A DNA stretch of 64,000 bases from Adiantum capillus-veneris (Eukaryota > Streptophyta > Polypodiopsida > Polypodiales > Pteridaceae). Made by a program: the position numbers and the translations under genes. The notes below the pieces were generated by a model. It did not search any database and had not been told where the DNA came from. It saw only the letters and a list, made by a program, of their open reading frames with translations. Shown here one piece after another: positions 23,050-36,700 of this stretch; positions within the stretch are counted from its first letter, which is position 1, and every line of letters starts with the position of its first letter. The DNA is taken from NCBI GenBank assembly GCA_014529385.2, contig CM043952.1:151061057-151125056 (forward strand), given 5' to 3'.

Positions 23050-23885
23050 TGTTGACTTCTCCCACAATCTATGTTTGTACCCGAATGTAATGTGAAGCCG
23101 AGAATGTAATTATTGATGAGATTATGGAAAATCTCGCTTTTGTATCATAAAACCTGGAGCCAGGGTATAAAAGGAAACCTTGTAAATTCTTTTGAATGAT
23201 CATTATTATGAATGAATGAACATATAATGTTTTGCGCTATACGTCATGTGTCTTCTCTTCTACTATGCTTTTGAATTGCTCACATCGCACCCACGGTTGC
23301 CATATTGGAATTCCAAGGGCACCATTGTGTTTGTCTTGTCAAGATCTCTGTGTGGATATCGACATTGCAAGCATCACACAAAAATGGAGCAACTATGTCT
23401 ACGACCTTCCAAGTGGCATTTCTCTCTATCCGAGGGCCGTTTTGAGATTTCATCAATTGCACTTGTTTTGCGGCACTTAGGAGAACCAATTAGGCATGTA
23501 TGAGTTTAAAAAAACCAACCTACATCAGGATACCAAAAGAAAAATGCATTTTGTTTGGAGTCAAATTGCAAGTCTGACAACCAAGAGATGTTCTATAGAG
23601 TCCCAATATGATGCCTATGAAGTTTGGAGTCAATCGGAGTGGATTTGCTCAAGGATTTGCATATGGATAGGTGAGAGATCCAAAAAAGAGGATCACATAT
23701 TTTAGTAGATTGAGTGCACATCGAGTGTGATAGTGGAGTGTGTTGTGTTCAAACAAGAGCCTGAAAACCATTTGGTGTGCCTCCATGCCCTTGTCGAGTC
23801 ACTTGTTTCCCAAGATTGACATTTCGTCTTGATTCTGTCTCTTTCAGAGATGTGATAGGTGTTGCCCTGTGTGGACACCCAAACA
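23050..23885 (+). repeat. LTR of a Ty3/Gypsy-like element, left arm
   Basis: About 836 bp, from TGTTGACTTC to CCCAAACA, directly followed by a primer site. It contains a TATA box (TATAAAAG at 23,166) about 60 bp before an A/T-rich poly(A)-like stretch. The partner LTR and most of the element are missing because the inverted-repeat arm stops ~640 bp into the internal region. Confidence 0.72.
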
Positions 23886-23886
23886 T

Positions 23887-23906
23887 TGGCGTCGTTGTTG
23901 GGGAAC
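23887..23906 (+). promoter_or_regulatory. tRNA-Asp-type primer binding site
   Basis: TGGCGTCGTTGTTGGGGAAC matches the complement of the plant tRNA-Asp 3' end with few differences. The right-arm copy has the better TGGCGCC start. This primer class is common in non-chromovirus Ty3/Gypsy (Athila/Tat) elements. Confidence 0.75.
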
Positions 23907-24548
23907 GAGTACCTAGACTAGAGTGAACACAGCCGAGCCTGATGAGTTGCCTCAAGTAAACTTTTAGGTCAAATAGGTTAGAAAAGGAGACCGGGGTTTC
24001 CATGTTTTGTGTTTCATGTGTGATTGTGGTGAATTTCTTGATGCCAAAGTGTTTGACAAGTTAAGATCAATGTTTTAGATATGATTGGAGCTTAGTGCAA
24101 GGCTTTATCGATAGGTAGAGTGGTAAAGCTTGCACTAGGAGAGAAAAATGCAAGAAAATAGAAAAAAATTAGAGTTCAATTAGGGATTTGTAGGTCAAGC
24201 ATTTTGAATCCATTTTTGGTTGATTTCGTTTGTTTTAGGAGTAGAGTAAGTAAGCAAGCCTGACAAGTTATCTCTACATCTCACTGGATCTGCATGTCAC
24301 TAAAGGGATCTTGTTGCCAAAGGTAGGGAAAGCTTGAGGAATGATAGTGCATCCAAGGAACTGAAAGATTTTGGGCATGCTTTGCATGAAAAATAGTGTG
24401 ATTACTCAGCCATCATCAAAATTCTCAAAAAAACTCTTAACCAACATCTGTGAGAGAAAATTGCGATTTTCTCATGTAGGTGAGACTAGAGGACAAGAAT
24501 GTGCATGATACTTCAATAGTGTCTTTGACTAATGTGGTTAAGCTCTTT
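23907..24548 (+). mobile_element. Internal start of the Gypsy-like element, left arm (truncated)
   Basis: About 640 bp of untranslated leader-like DNA after the primer site, matching 27,092-27,734 in reverse. No gag frame is visible. Homology between the arms ends here, at about 24,548. Confidence 0.65.
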
Positions 24549-24630
24549 TTCAGTGTTTTCATACAAAACATAACATGATGAGCTTCTGCTCGAGAGGCAC
24601 CGCATACCTAGCTAGGTACAATTGGTGTCA

Positions 24631-24679
24631 GAGGACCGTCGCCCCCCCACTGGGCCGGCAGTCCCCTATTGACGTTGAG
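24631..24679 (+). other. Possible exon fragment resembling an alpha-carbonic anhydrase segment
   Basis: A plus-strand frame reads GRQSPIDVE and is followed exactly by GAG|GTAAGT, a perfect splice donor (GT at 24,680-24,681). The G-x-QSPID core is typical of the N-terminal part of alpha-carbonic anhydrases, and a plausible acceptor (GTGTCAG) lies just upstream. The match is only about nine residues and no neighbouring exon was found, so a chance match or a captured exon fragment are both possible. Confidence 0.22.
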
Positions 24680-24735
24680 GTAAGTCACAATATGGGAATT
24701 ATTGTGAGAATTTGTCTAAAACTTCTTGTGGTACC

Positions 24736-24871
<136 letters not shown>

Positions 24872-25694
24872 GGTGATGGTGGATGGCTTGCGTAAGGGCG
24901 GATAGGACCTCGAGGGCACTATGAGCACAATACTACGAGGCAACGAAAAATGTATTGCTGAAGGGTTATGCAGAGGATGCTGCTTTCAAGGTATTTGCTT
25001 TGAGGCGCATTCTTCCGGGAGCAGGGAGTGTGGCGGCGCTATCGTTGCCCCACAAGCCTCTCACCCCCGATCTTGCAAGATCATACTACCACATCATCCC
25101 TTGCATGCATCGCTATTTACATGGTGATCTATGCATGCATCCATCTAGTGCAGCCTCACAATCTCCGCCCCCCCCCCCTCCTCTCTCTCTCTCTCTGGGC
25201 CAACCCTCATCTCTGATCAGGCTGGTGTAAATGACGAGGGCAACCCTCAATTTCTTTGTTTGTCCCCTTGCAACCCGACAATGGTGGCATGTTGCAGGCT
25301 TGACAATGGTGATGTATGAAGAAATAGTAGGCAAGTTATGTATGAAATCTAAGATTATTAAGGCGTAGTGGGCACTCTTAGTTAGATTTTGAGGTTGCAT
25401 TTGAGAAAATCGAGGAATTTACACGTCTTAGTGTAATTATGGCTAAAAGCTTGAAATTTTGACCTAAAAACCAGGAGAATTTCAAGTTTTCCCTTATTTT
25501 CACTAGTTAGGAAAAATGTATTTTTCTAGTCCTGAGGGGTAGAGGGAAAGAGAGAGAGAAGAGGTTAACATTCTCTATAGCAATCCACGTTGGTGTGTGC
25601 TGCTAGAGAAAGTTTAGCTTTTGATGTTTCAAGATCATTAACTCATTGAGAGAGAAGAAGACTCCAAAGAAAAAAAAGAGAAACTCTAACTTCT

Positions 25695-26180
<486 letters not shown>

Positions 26181-27091
26181 TTGGCCTGCACACAGGAGAG
26201 CAAGGAGGTGATGTTGTAGCCAATTCTAGGAATCCAGATCATGCTCGCAGCATTTGACATCTTATGAAAGCTGCACCACTCAAATCCATTTAATTGCAAT
26301 GCATAGTTCCAAAAGCCATTGCACAATTCTATTATGCTCAAATCCTTTTCTCACATAACCACCAAGACATAATTATTACACGAAGTAATTGATAGTGTGA
26401 CCCTGCTCTAAACTTGTTCACAAAAGGTAGTACCAAATATGTTGCCTGGCATGTGCTTAAATGGTTCTTTCAAAATGAGAAGGCTTGCAAACGAAAGTTG
26501 TTTAATAGTATGATGCCAGAATTCTCTGCCACACATGCATATGGCTATGATCTTTCTGTCAAGGCAATATTGGCATTGAGGCTATGAGGCCATATAATTA
26601 TCCAACTTACTTGCATGTTATCAAGCTCATATTCCTTCACCCTCATTACATACTAGTATATTAAAAAAAGACAAAGATTTTATATACGGGAGATTTTTGG
26701 TATTGGAGGGATAGGGTCTTCAAGTTGTGAATATACATTTTCTTTTTGAATGTCCACCGTGGTTTGAGAACATGCATCAACTTCATTATGTTGGCGAGCA
26801 AGGCTTAACCTCTAACAAAAAAAGTTTGAATTAGATAGAAACACATACTTTCACCCTCTCATTATGATGCTTAAAAGTAATGAAAACACCCTCAATGCTC
26901 TTTGATTTTTAATATATATTTTTTGCCGTGTTTTACTCGGTTTGGGATTGCTCGAGAAAACTCTCTCGGAGTTTGAGATTTCTCGGGCAAATGAAGTGAT
27001 CTCAAGCTCTACTCCAACACTTTTCTGGTAGAAAGGTCAAGTTTTGGCCCCATAATCACTTTTTGATGTTCAGTTTGTATCAAACTTTACA

Positions 27092-27734
27092 CAAGAGCTT
27101 AACCACATTAGTCAAAGACACTGATGAAGTATCATGCACATTCTTGTCCTCTAGTCTTACCTACATGAGAAAATTGCAATTTTCTCTCACAGATGTTGGT
27201 TAAGAGTTTTTTTGAGAATTTTGATGATGGCTGAGTAATCACACTATTTTTCATGCAAAGCATGCCCAAAATCTTTCAATTCCTTGGATGCACTATCATT
27301 CTTCATGCTTTCCCTACCTTTGGCAACAAGATCCCTTTAGTGACATGTAGATCCAGTGAGATGTAGAGATTACTTGTCAGGCTTGCTTACTTACTCTACT
27401 CCTAAAACAAACAAAAATCAACCAAAAATTGATTCAAAATGCTTGACCTACAACTCCCTAATTGAACTCTAATTGTTTTCTATTTTCTTGCATTTTTCTC
27501 TCCTAGTGCAAGCTTTACCACTCTACCTATCGATGAAGCCTTGCACTAAGCTATAATCATATCTAAAACATTGATCTTAACTTGTCAAACACTTTGGCAT
27601 CAAGAAATTCACCACAATCACACATGAAACAATGACCATGGAAACCCTGGTCTCCTTTTCTAACCTATTTGACCTAAAAGTTTACTTAAGGCAACTCATC
27701 AGACTCGGCTGTGTTCACCCTAGTCTAGGTACTC
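27092..27734 (-). mobile_element. Internal start of the Gypsy-like element, right arm (truncated)
   Basis: Reverse-complement counterpart of 23,907-24,548, abutting the central spacer. No coding frame is recognised. Confidence 0.65.
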
Positions 27735-27754
27735 GTTCCCCAACAACGGCGCCA
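27735..27754 (-). promoter_or_regulatory. tRNA-Asp-type primer binding site, right arm
   Basis: Minus-strand TGGCGCCGTTGTTGGGGAAC. It has the canonical TGGCGCCGTTG start, better preserved than the left copy. Confidence 0.8.
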
Positions 27755-27755
27755 A

Positions 27756-28581
27756 TATCTGGGCGTCTACACAGGGCAACACCTATCACATCTCTGAAAG
27801 AGACAGAACCAAGACGGAATGTCAATCTTGGGAAACAAGTGACTCGAATAGGGCATGGAGGCACTCCAAGAGGTTGTCAGGCTCTTGTTTGAACACAACA
27901 CACTCCATTATGACACTCGATGTGCACTCAATCTACTAAAATATCTGATCCTCTTTTTTTGGATCTCTCACCTATCCATATGCAAATCCACTCTGATTGA
28001 GTCCAAACTTCATAGGCATCATATTGGGACTCTATAGAACATATCTTGGTTGTCAGACTTGCAATTTGACTCCAAAAAAAATGCATTTTTCTTTTGGTAT
28101 CCTGATGTAGGTCGGCTGTTTGAAACTCGTACATGCCTAATTGGTTCTCCTAAGTGCTGCAAAACAAGTGCAATTGATGAAATCTCAAAATGGCCCTCGA
28201 ATAGAGAGAAATGCCACTTGGAAGGTCGTAGACATAGTTGCTCCATTTTTGTGTGATGCTTGCAATGTCAATATTTGCACAAAGGTCTTGACAAGACAAA
28301 CACAATGGTGCCTTTGGAATTCTAATGTGACAACCGTGCGGTGCGGTGTGAGCAATTCAAAAGCATAGTAGAAGAGAAGACACACGACGTATAGCGTAAA
28401 ACATTATATGTTCATTCATTCATAATAATGATCATTCAAAAGAATTTACAAGGTTGCCTTTTATACCTTGGCTCTAGGTTTTATGATACAAAAGTGAGTG
28501 TTTCCATAATCTCATCGATAACTACATTCTCATCTTCACATTACATTCGGGTACAAACATAGATTGTGGGAGAAGTCAACA
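27756..28581 (-). repeat. LTR of the Gypsy-like element, right arm
   Basis: About 826 bp, counterpart of 23,050-23,885. On the minus strand it starts TGTTGACTTC and ends next to the primer site. The TATA-like stretch is changed here (TATAAAAGG retained as part of CCTTTTATACC near 28,458). Confidence 0.7.
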
Positions 28582-28612
28582 TCACTTGAGATTACAATTA
28601 CAATTACAATTA

Positions 28613-29110
28613 CATGAGAGACAGAATAAAAGGGAATCTTTGTTGGAATCTTCCAACAATCGTGAAAATCAAGTCACACGTATAGTAGATCAACCTATCG
28701 AGCCAACAATCTCCCAAAGTCGTGGTAGAATGCTCCAAGTGCTTCAGGAATTCCACGAGACCAACAATGCAGTTCTCACTTTATAGAATCAAACCATATT
28801 TGAGGAGATATCAAGGCTGAACAAAGCTCTACATATTATAATAGGTGCATTAGGGTGTGGAAAGATGTTCCTCATCAAATACTTGACTTCAACTTTGGTA
28901 AGAGATAATAAAAATGTTATCCTCACTACATCCACAGGCGTAGCAGCTAGTCGCCTTAGTAGCACGGCGACACCAGTTCACCACCAATTCAAAATTTTAT
29001 CATCAAAACAACATTTTCCACAAGCAATACATCCCACCAATGAGAGATTACAGCCATACATGATGCCAACATCATTATCATTAAAAGATTTTGTATATTG
29101 TGCACGTTTG
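28613..29110 (+). pseudogene. PIF1-family helicase remnant, right copy
   Basis: Counterpart of the left remnant in plus orientation. The P-loop at 28,844-28,867 reads GALGCGKM, closer to the functional consensus than the left copy. It is followed by an open stretch with ILTTSTGVAASRLSS, a good PIF1 motif Ia block (28,865-29,140 frame). Walker B is absent: sequence breaks at about 29,082 and continues with DNA that on the left lies ~970 bp further on. A stop precedes the P-loop. It is non-functional. Confidence 0.72.
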
Positions 29111-29324
29111 CCTCATATTGGCTACAGATCATGTAAATAGCCTATCAAGCCACCCTCATAATCTCACCTTATTTTATGTAGATTACATTGTCACTAGCCA
29201 AGTAGCCTTGGAACAATTTATCATGAACACATAGAAGGTAAACAAAATTTGCACGCTATGAATTCATCACTTTGTTTCATAACTTTTAATGTATTGAATC
29301 CACTCTCACAATATACCTCACATC

Positions 29325-29654
29325 GTGCAACTATTTAATATGGTCATGAAGAAAGTCGCTGCCTCAAAAGCAACTAACTCAAGACATGGTACATGTGTAT
29401 ACCCAACTTCAAATCAAGTGAGACTAGCAAATATTGCTGGTGAGTCCCCAAGTGCATTCATTGAGGGCTTCCACACTACTCAACTTCTCCACTCATATAT
29501 CAACAAATGCAACGACCAAAACAAAGAATACAAACATAATGAATTGAAGTTGGCAACATGTACTCCAACTTGCATGGTTTCTTACAACATTTTTCTACTT
29601 TATTGCCACTCAATATTCAATCTTATAACTCTTACGTGCAGAACAAGATACTAA
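29325..29654 (+). pseudogene. Unrecognised frame conserved in both arms (right copy)
   Basis: A 109-codon frame matching the minus-strand frame at 21,413-21,012, including VYPTSNQVRLANI and GESPSAFIEGF. It lies downstream of the PIF1-like motifs and may be part of the same decayed protein, but no PIF1 motif is visible in it. Retention of an open frame in both arms could simply reflect limited divergence. Confidence 0.35.
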
Positions 29655-29818
29655 TGAATTTGAGCATTGACTTTGATGAGTCAACTACCAAAGTACTAGA
29701 CAAAGAACATAAGAACTATTGACAACTAAGACCATTGGAATCTCAATGTATGCAATCGGGATGCTACACTATGGTTACATGATTATGCTTGACAAGTTGG
29801 CCTTCCTAAACAATACTA

Positions 29819-30147
29819 TGTAAGGTGTGAGCTTTGTGCTAGAGTACCGAAGTATGAGTCAAGGAGAGAAGAGAAGGAGTTATCCCACATGCAGTGGTGC
29901 AAGGCTGTAGAGCTACTTAAAGCTCATTTCATGAATGAGTAAACACAAGTCTATTTTGGATTACATCTCCCTTGTTTATGGTGAGCTTGTGATGGCTTAT
30001 CAAATACTCAAGATCGTGTTTATGAGTCCAAGTTAAGTGGTCTTGGAACCTAATTTGCTTGAGTGATAATCTAGCCAACACACTCTCACTTGTGTGCACA
30101 ATGTTTCTCTTTCATCCACCCTAGCTAGCACGATCGCATTCCCATCA
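29819..30147 (+). repeat. 5' LTR of the right non-autonomous element
   Basis: 329 bp, TGTAAGGTGTGAG to CCCATCA, followed by the primer site; counterpart of 20,514-20,844. Confidence 0.9.
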
Positions 30148-30149
30148 AG

Positions 30150-30161
30150 TGGTATCAGAGC
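30150..30161 (+). promoter_or_regulatory. Primer binding site of the right non-autonomous element
   Basis: TGGTATCAGAGC, complementary to initiator-Met tRNA, two bases after the LTR. Confidence 0.9.
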
Positions 30162-32926
30162 TTTAGGTTATGCTAGCTAGATATGCCATTATGCATTAGT
30201 GTATTACTGATTATCATTACGGTCCATTGGCGTTTTCATAACTAGTTGCATATCTCACTAATTAACACTAGTTTGGTACCAAAAAGGACACTTTAGTGTG
30301 CTTTTATTGCGAATTTAAATGAAATGGTACATGAAATCTAGAACACATATCAAGAAATGCTTTTGCAAACTTATAAAATTGTTATTCAAGCTACTCATAG
30401 AAATTATAATCACTCACTTTTGGTCATAACCTCAATAGTAACTACACTCATGAAAAGAACCTACGCAAAACAACATTCAATGTTTCATTAAAATTCGTAC
30501 TGTAGCCTAAGAAAAAATGAGCAGGGTGCATGCAATAATCCATGGTAACTACTTATATATGTGTTTGATATTTTTGCAATTGTCATGTGAGAAAAAAATC
30601 CTTTGTGATTATAGAAAGTCCAGTGGGTCAAATATGCAACATTCACAAATTCAATTAACAATCACAAAAAACATTTAGTTCATCTATATTACAATGTTTT
30701 ATGATGCATATATACTAGATCTATGACTCCATTACATAAGGTGATAATTTTTAATGGTTATGCAAGCCACATTTGGTGATTTATGGTGTATCCAAAAAAC
30801 TACGCATGTTGTAATTTTGATTTTTTATTTATTAAAGATAAGCCTTAAAATAAAGTCCACTTTTCGATTTTTCCCTTCATCTCACTTATTTGTATACAAA
30901 TACCTCATTTGGACACAATTTGGAGATTTATAAACACACTTTCATTAGTTTTTCATAGCAATGTTTTTTTTGCAAGAAATTCTGCACTACAATTTTTTTT
31001 CACTAAGCTTAAATTACAAGATGCCTATAAGTTTGAACCGTTGAAAAATGCTTAGTTGATGGGTATTGACCTTAAATACATTATACACCTTAGGTTTTGT
31101 CCCATAACCTCGTCATGTTAATGAAAGAGGCCTTGAAAGACCAAAATTTTCCTCTTTGTCAGCATTTTCAAGAGTTTAGTCTTTCGATTATAACCAAAAA
31201 TTTCTTGCTATAATAAGTTTTTTCCTACCCATACACCTTGAAATCTATGCAAAATCCTACTTTGATGAGAATTTATATACAATTTAAATTTTGTTAAAAC
31301 TGCACTAAATTTCTATGATTTTTCATCTTAAAACTTATCATTATAACCTTAATTTGGTATTAATTTTGGCAAAAGTAAAATTTGGCTATGTTCTTCACCT
31401 CATAGTTGACCTAAGATATGAACGTGACCAATGAATGTTATTTCAAGATTCACCAAATAATTATGACAAGTTGCTAGAAAAACAAGACACTTTGGTGTGT
31501 CAAGACATTTGCGTGTCCGATTACAGAACTAGTGGTAAGCCCTAATCTAGCTATGTGTGGGCATGCCCTTGGAACACGTAAGAGGCCACTACCCTCCATG
31601 GCTAGGTAGGCTTGATTAGGGAGAGGTTTAGCACCCATTATAGCATTTTTATTCATTTTTTGTGTCAATATTCTACTTGCTTGCATCTCCAATTAATCTC
31701 CACAATTTTACAATTACCGTGCATTGCTCTCCTCATTTCATAGTGTTCCTCACAAGGTTTCCATAGATCCTTGAAGCTCTAAAATCCAAGCTTAGGAGCT
31801 CCATTAATCCTATCTTTTATTTTCACCTATTATTAGGTGTGTGTGTGTGTGTGGACCCCTGCTAACTCGGGTTTAACATTGTATTTTCAGGATATCCCTC
31901 ACAAGCAAACAAGCTTGTCATGGAGGCTAATGCTCTAAACATAGAGCATTGGTTGCAATTGTGGGGTTTCAAGTTGTCTTGCCTATTATGGGAAGGAGGC
32001 AAGCTGGCCGACTTCCACAAGGCGGTGAATTGCAGTGAAATATTCCAGTGGGTTTGTAGGCGGTGGTTCCTGCACACCAAGCAAACAATTTTTTTGAAGC
32101 GCTAAGAGAACACGAACGGCCAAGTCAAAAGTAACTCATAAAGCATTGGCGGATCCGCTAGCAGGCGATCTTGCATTGGCTACTCGCACCCGCACGTCAA
32201 ATCCCTTCAGCTCCACACAATGTGGCGCACCCACACCATTATACATCTTGGGGCTCCAAGCCACTCAAACCCCTTTAGGGGTCCATTCCCACCTGCAAAA
32301 TTCTCATGGTGTAGTCCCACGAGGAGAAAACCAGCACCAAGCAAGGCTTAAAGCACCACCTTGGCCTTCAACAAGCATATAAAGCAAATGGTACTACCTC
32401 GTTGTGAAGAGGAGCTTCACAAAGTTTCAAAAATCTTCTATCTCGAGCTTCAAAAAAATTCTTTTCACACTTGTAATTCAAAGATGAAATTCTTGCAACC
32501 AAAGCACCATTTGCAATGAATGTAATTATATATCTACATGGATGACATCATAATTGTGCTGATATATGGAGTCAAGACACTGGCCTTGGAGAGTCTCCAA
32601 GTGCAAAGACCACTTCAAGGCACCATGGGGAAATTTCAAAACTCACTTCAAGGGGAGAGAAAAACCGGCAACACCATAATTAGCATCCGCATTAGCAGTT
32701 GTTTTTCATTAGTATTTTTGCATTGCATTTGTTTTTCAATAAAGCCTGACTGCACAACAAAAGTGGGAAAGAAACACTTGTTCAAGGGGAGGATACAAAG
32801 ACAAAGACCATGAAGAAGTTGAATACAAAGCATTGAAGAAGTGCAAGGGTGGGCAAAGCACACACTTTTTAGGATTTTTCTCTTAGATTAGAGCATTGTT
32901 TTTTGCTCCTAGATTGGAGTGTTATA

Positions 32927-33632
32927 TGTTAAGTATGGAGCCGGATCTACCCCTTCTAATTATCTTTATTAAAAATGCACATTTATAAGGCCCCTGTTAT
33001 GAGGAGAAGCCATCGTGCATGAAGAAAACTCACCCGTTGAAAATTTAAAATTTCCACGGTGCCAGAATATTCCTTTTTACCAGAATATTAAGGTCGGATG
33101 GCAGCCGAAAAGTGGTCGGAAAACAGCAGGTGAGCGAAAGTCCATGGTCGGTAGCCGAATTCAATGGTTGGTGTCCGATTTCAAATCGGACTTGTCTTCT
33201 CAAGGGCGGCCACATATGGGTGCATGGGAGAATTCAACTTGGACTTTTTTACACGAGGGCGTCTACACACGGCTGCCTCTCATGAGAGAGGGCAGCCCTT
33301 TTGGCCTATAAAAGGAGGCCTTTTCTACACACAAAAACGGATTGAAGAGGTGAAGCATTGTGAAGTTGATGCAACAGGATGGACGTGAGGTGGTGAGAGT
33401 GAAGCATGTCGGGAGCTCCAAAAGGGTATAATCCCTTTGTAATCTACTAATTATTTTGAAGTACTAAAGCCATTAAGTGGCTGCTTTCTCGTGGACGTAG
33501 CCCACACTGGATGAACCACGTATATCATGTGTGCTCTCTCTCTACTTCATGATCTCTCGTGTGTGAAAAATTGTCTCTCTCCATTAAGTAAACTACTCAA
33601 ATATCTACTTAGCTACGTCATATTTCCTAACA
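32927..33632 (+). repeat. 5' LTR of the right Copia
   Basis: 706 bp with TG...CA ends and an intact TATA box (CTATAAAAGG near 33,305). Confidence 0.92.
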
Positions 33633-33634
33633 AC

Positions 33635-33646
33635 TGGTATCAGAGC
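33635..33646 (+). promoter_or_regulatory. Primer binding site of the right Copia
   Basis: TGGTATCAGAGC, perfect complement to the initiator-Met tRNA 3' end, two bases after the LTR. Confidence 0.92.
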
Positions 33647-33705
33647 AAGGTTTGCTCATAGCTAAAGTATCTCAAGGAAAGGATTCCTTGAATTGAGTGG
33701 GAGTA

Positions 33706-36700
33706 ATGGCGGAAGGGAAGCTCAAAATTGAGAAGTTCAACGGCAAGAACTACCAACACTAGAAGATGCAGATTGAAGACTATCTCTATCAAAAGGACGA
33801 CCTCTATTTGCCACTAGGTGGTCTTGCAAAGAAGGCCGCAACGATGGCATATGAAAAATGGATTTTCCTTGACTGAAAGGCATTAGGAACGATCTCGTTA
33901 AGCTTGGCATCAATGGTGGCCTTCAACATTTCAGAGATGAAGACCACGGAGGACTTGATGAAGTCACTTGATACCATTAACATCCAATAAGGTATTTCTC
34001 ATGAAGCGCTTGTTCAATCTAAAGATGGAACAGAATGGTTCAGTTGCAAAAAACCTAAATGAATTTAACACCAACATAAGTCAACGTCGATCAATGAAAG
34101 TCAATTTTGATGATAAAGTGCGAGCTCTCCTTATACTATCGTCTCTACTGGATAATTGGGACAACTTTGTGATGGTTGTAAATAACTCTATCTCTGGAAC
34201 AAATACTGTTAAGTTTGATGATGTTGTGGGTGTTCTCTTAAGTAAGGAAATGAGAAGGAGAAGCACAGGTGAATCATCAAGTGCTACATTGTCAGTGGAA
34301 ACAAGAGGAATGTCTAAGGAGAGATTCAAAAACCAGAAGGGTCGTGATCGCTGAAGGCGGAGCAAGTCACGTACAAAGTCAGTACTTGAATGTTGGAACT
34401 GCGGAAAGAAGGGCCACGTCAAGAAGGGTTGTTGGTCCAAGAAGAAGAAGGAGTTGGAATCTCATGACAATAAGCCAATGTGGCAGGTAAGGTAAAGAAA
34501 GATGCTCTATCTCTCTCATTAGACAATGTGTCTAATTCCTAGATAGTAGATTTCGGGGCTTCATTCCATGCGACACCGCAAAAGCAGCATTTCCAAGATT
34601 ACACCAAAGGTAATTTTGGGTATGTATACCTGGGAGATGATGAAGCTTATGAAATTGTCGGTAAAGGTACATTTTGTGTCAGAACTGCTAACGAAAATGA
34701 ATGGAAGCTTAAAGATGTTAGGCATGTTCCTTCTCTTTGCAAGAATTTAATCTCTACAAGACAATTGGACGATGAAGGTCACAACATTTCATTTGGAAAC
34801 AAACATTGGAAGATCTCAAAGGGATTTTTGGTGGTTGGGAAAGGAGAAAAAGTTGGTACACTTTACTTGTGTACTATCAGCACAAAACCTTCAGCTTGTG
34901 CAGCAACTACAAATGTTGACAGTGCGGTGTGGCACTTACGACTTGGGCATATGGGTGCCAAAGGAATCCAAATCCTTCAATCAAAGAAGCTTCTACTAGG
35001 GTTGTAAGAAGTGGACTTAGAGTTCTGTGAAGGTTGTGTTTATGGTAAACAAAAGAGGATAAATTTCCTAAATGCAAGAAATAAAAGGAAAAATAAAAAA
35101 CTTGAATTGGTTCCCTTTGATGTTTGGGGTCCTGCAAGTACACCATCCCTTGGTGGCTCATTGTACTATGTAACATTCATAGAGGATGCAACTAGAAAAA
35201 CATGGGTTTATGTAATGAAAATAAATCCGATGTGTTTTCCATATTTCAAAGGTGGAAAGCGTTTGCGGAGAATGAAGCAGGTACCAAGGTTAAAGGCCTC
35301 AGTTGTTCCGACAATGGAGATGAGTATTGCAGCCAAGCTTTTGAAAGATTCTGTGCTAGCAATGGCATTCGGAGACAAAGGACAACCCCAAGGACACCTC
35401 AGCAAAATGGAATTTGGAAAAGGATAAATAGAACAATCACGGAGCCACCACGAAGCATGTGGCTACATACAGGCCTACCGCTTAAGCTTTGGGCGAAAGC
35501 AGTAAGTACGTCTCTGTACTTAATCAACCGGTCACCCTCAATGAAATTGGATGGGGGAGTTCTAGAAGAGGCATGGACAGGTAAACCGGTCAATTATTCA
35601 TTTCTCAAAGTGTTTGGGTGCGAGGCTTTCATGCACATAGATAGAAGCCTACGGCCAAAGCTAGATAAAATGTTTCCTCATTGGCTATGGAGAATGTGAC
35701 CTTGGGTATCACCTATGGAATCCTGAAGATGGTAAAATCTTTAGGAGTAGGGATGTAATTTTCAATGAACAAAATATGTACAAAGATTACTTGGAAAGAA
35801 AACAAACAAAAGAAACAAGTGATGAGTACATGGAGCTTGAGGACGATGAAGACTCAAGGAGTGCAAACGGTGACACTGTGCAACAACATCAACCAAATGA
35901 GGAGTCTCAACCTATTCCCTGAAGATCTATAAGAGCAAGTAGACCTCTAGAAAGGTTCGTTCCTTGCTTCAACCATCTTTTGATCTCAGATTCTAGAGAG
36001 CCAGAATCATACGAAGAAGCTATGCATCACGAATTTAAAGAAGAATGGATAAAGAGCATGCAAGTGGAGATGGACTCATTACATTACAACCAAACAAGGG
36101 AGTTGTTTGAGTTGCCTAAAGGTAAGCGGGCACTGCAGAACAAATGGGTGTATAATCAGAAGAAAGAAGAAGGTGCGAAGAAAAGGTACAAGTCAAGGCT
36201 TGAGGTAAAAGGGTTTTCTCAAAAGAAAGGTATTGACTTCAATGAAATATTTTTTCATGTTGTAAAAATGAACACAATTAGACTTGTGTTAATCCTTGTG
36301 GCTGCTCATGATTTAAATCTTGAGCAAATGGAAGTAAACAAGGCATTCCCTCACAAGTGACTTACAGGAGGAAATTTACATGCTTCAACCAAAGGGGTAT
36401 GAAGTAAAAGGTAAGGAGAAAATGGTTTGCAGATTAAAGAAGAGCTTGTATGATTTAAAGCAATCGTCAAGATAGTGCTACTTGAATTTTGATGAATGGA
36501 GGTTGGATCATGGATTCACAAGATGCAACTTAGATCACTGCGTCTAAACAAATAGTTTGGGAGATGGGAAGTTCATCATTCTAATGTTGTATGTTAATGA
36601 CATGTTGACTGCAAGTGCTAACATGCAAGACATCAAAGACCTAAAGGAGGAGCTGTCTAAATCTTTTTCAATGAAAGATTTAGGTGCTGCAAAGAAGATA

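Larger units (their letters stand above)
9124..24548 (+). repeat. Left arm of a giant interrupted inverted repeat
   Basis: Read in reverse complement, this arm matches 27,092-38,706 in the same order throughout. Matching landmarks are the Gypsy internal start, the tRNA-Asp primer site, its LTR, the PIF1-like remnant, the 331 bp LTR, the non-autonomous internal region, the nested Copia and the second LTR. Two large differences account for the extra length of this arm: about 15,953-18,790 and about 21,577-22,549 have no counterpart on the right. Protein-level comparison of the nested Copia RT segment shows about 24 differences in 219 residues by eye, so this is an old duplication and not a recent copy. 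Confidence 0.92.

Noticed and set aside
23749-24003. Minus-strand frame conserved in both arms
   Set aside because: It runs antisense through the Gypsy LTR end and primer site; conservation follows from the inverted duplication.
32538-32813. YMDDIIIV-like motif suggesting an RT in the non-autonomous element
   Set aside because: No flanking RT motifs; the left-arm copy reads YMDGIVIV and the downstream sequence bears no RT similarity.
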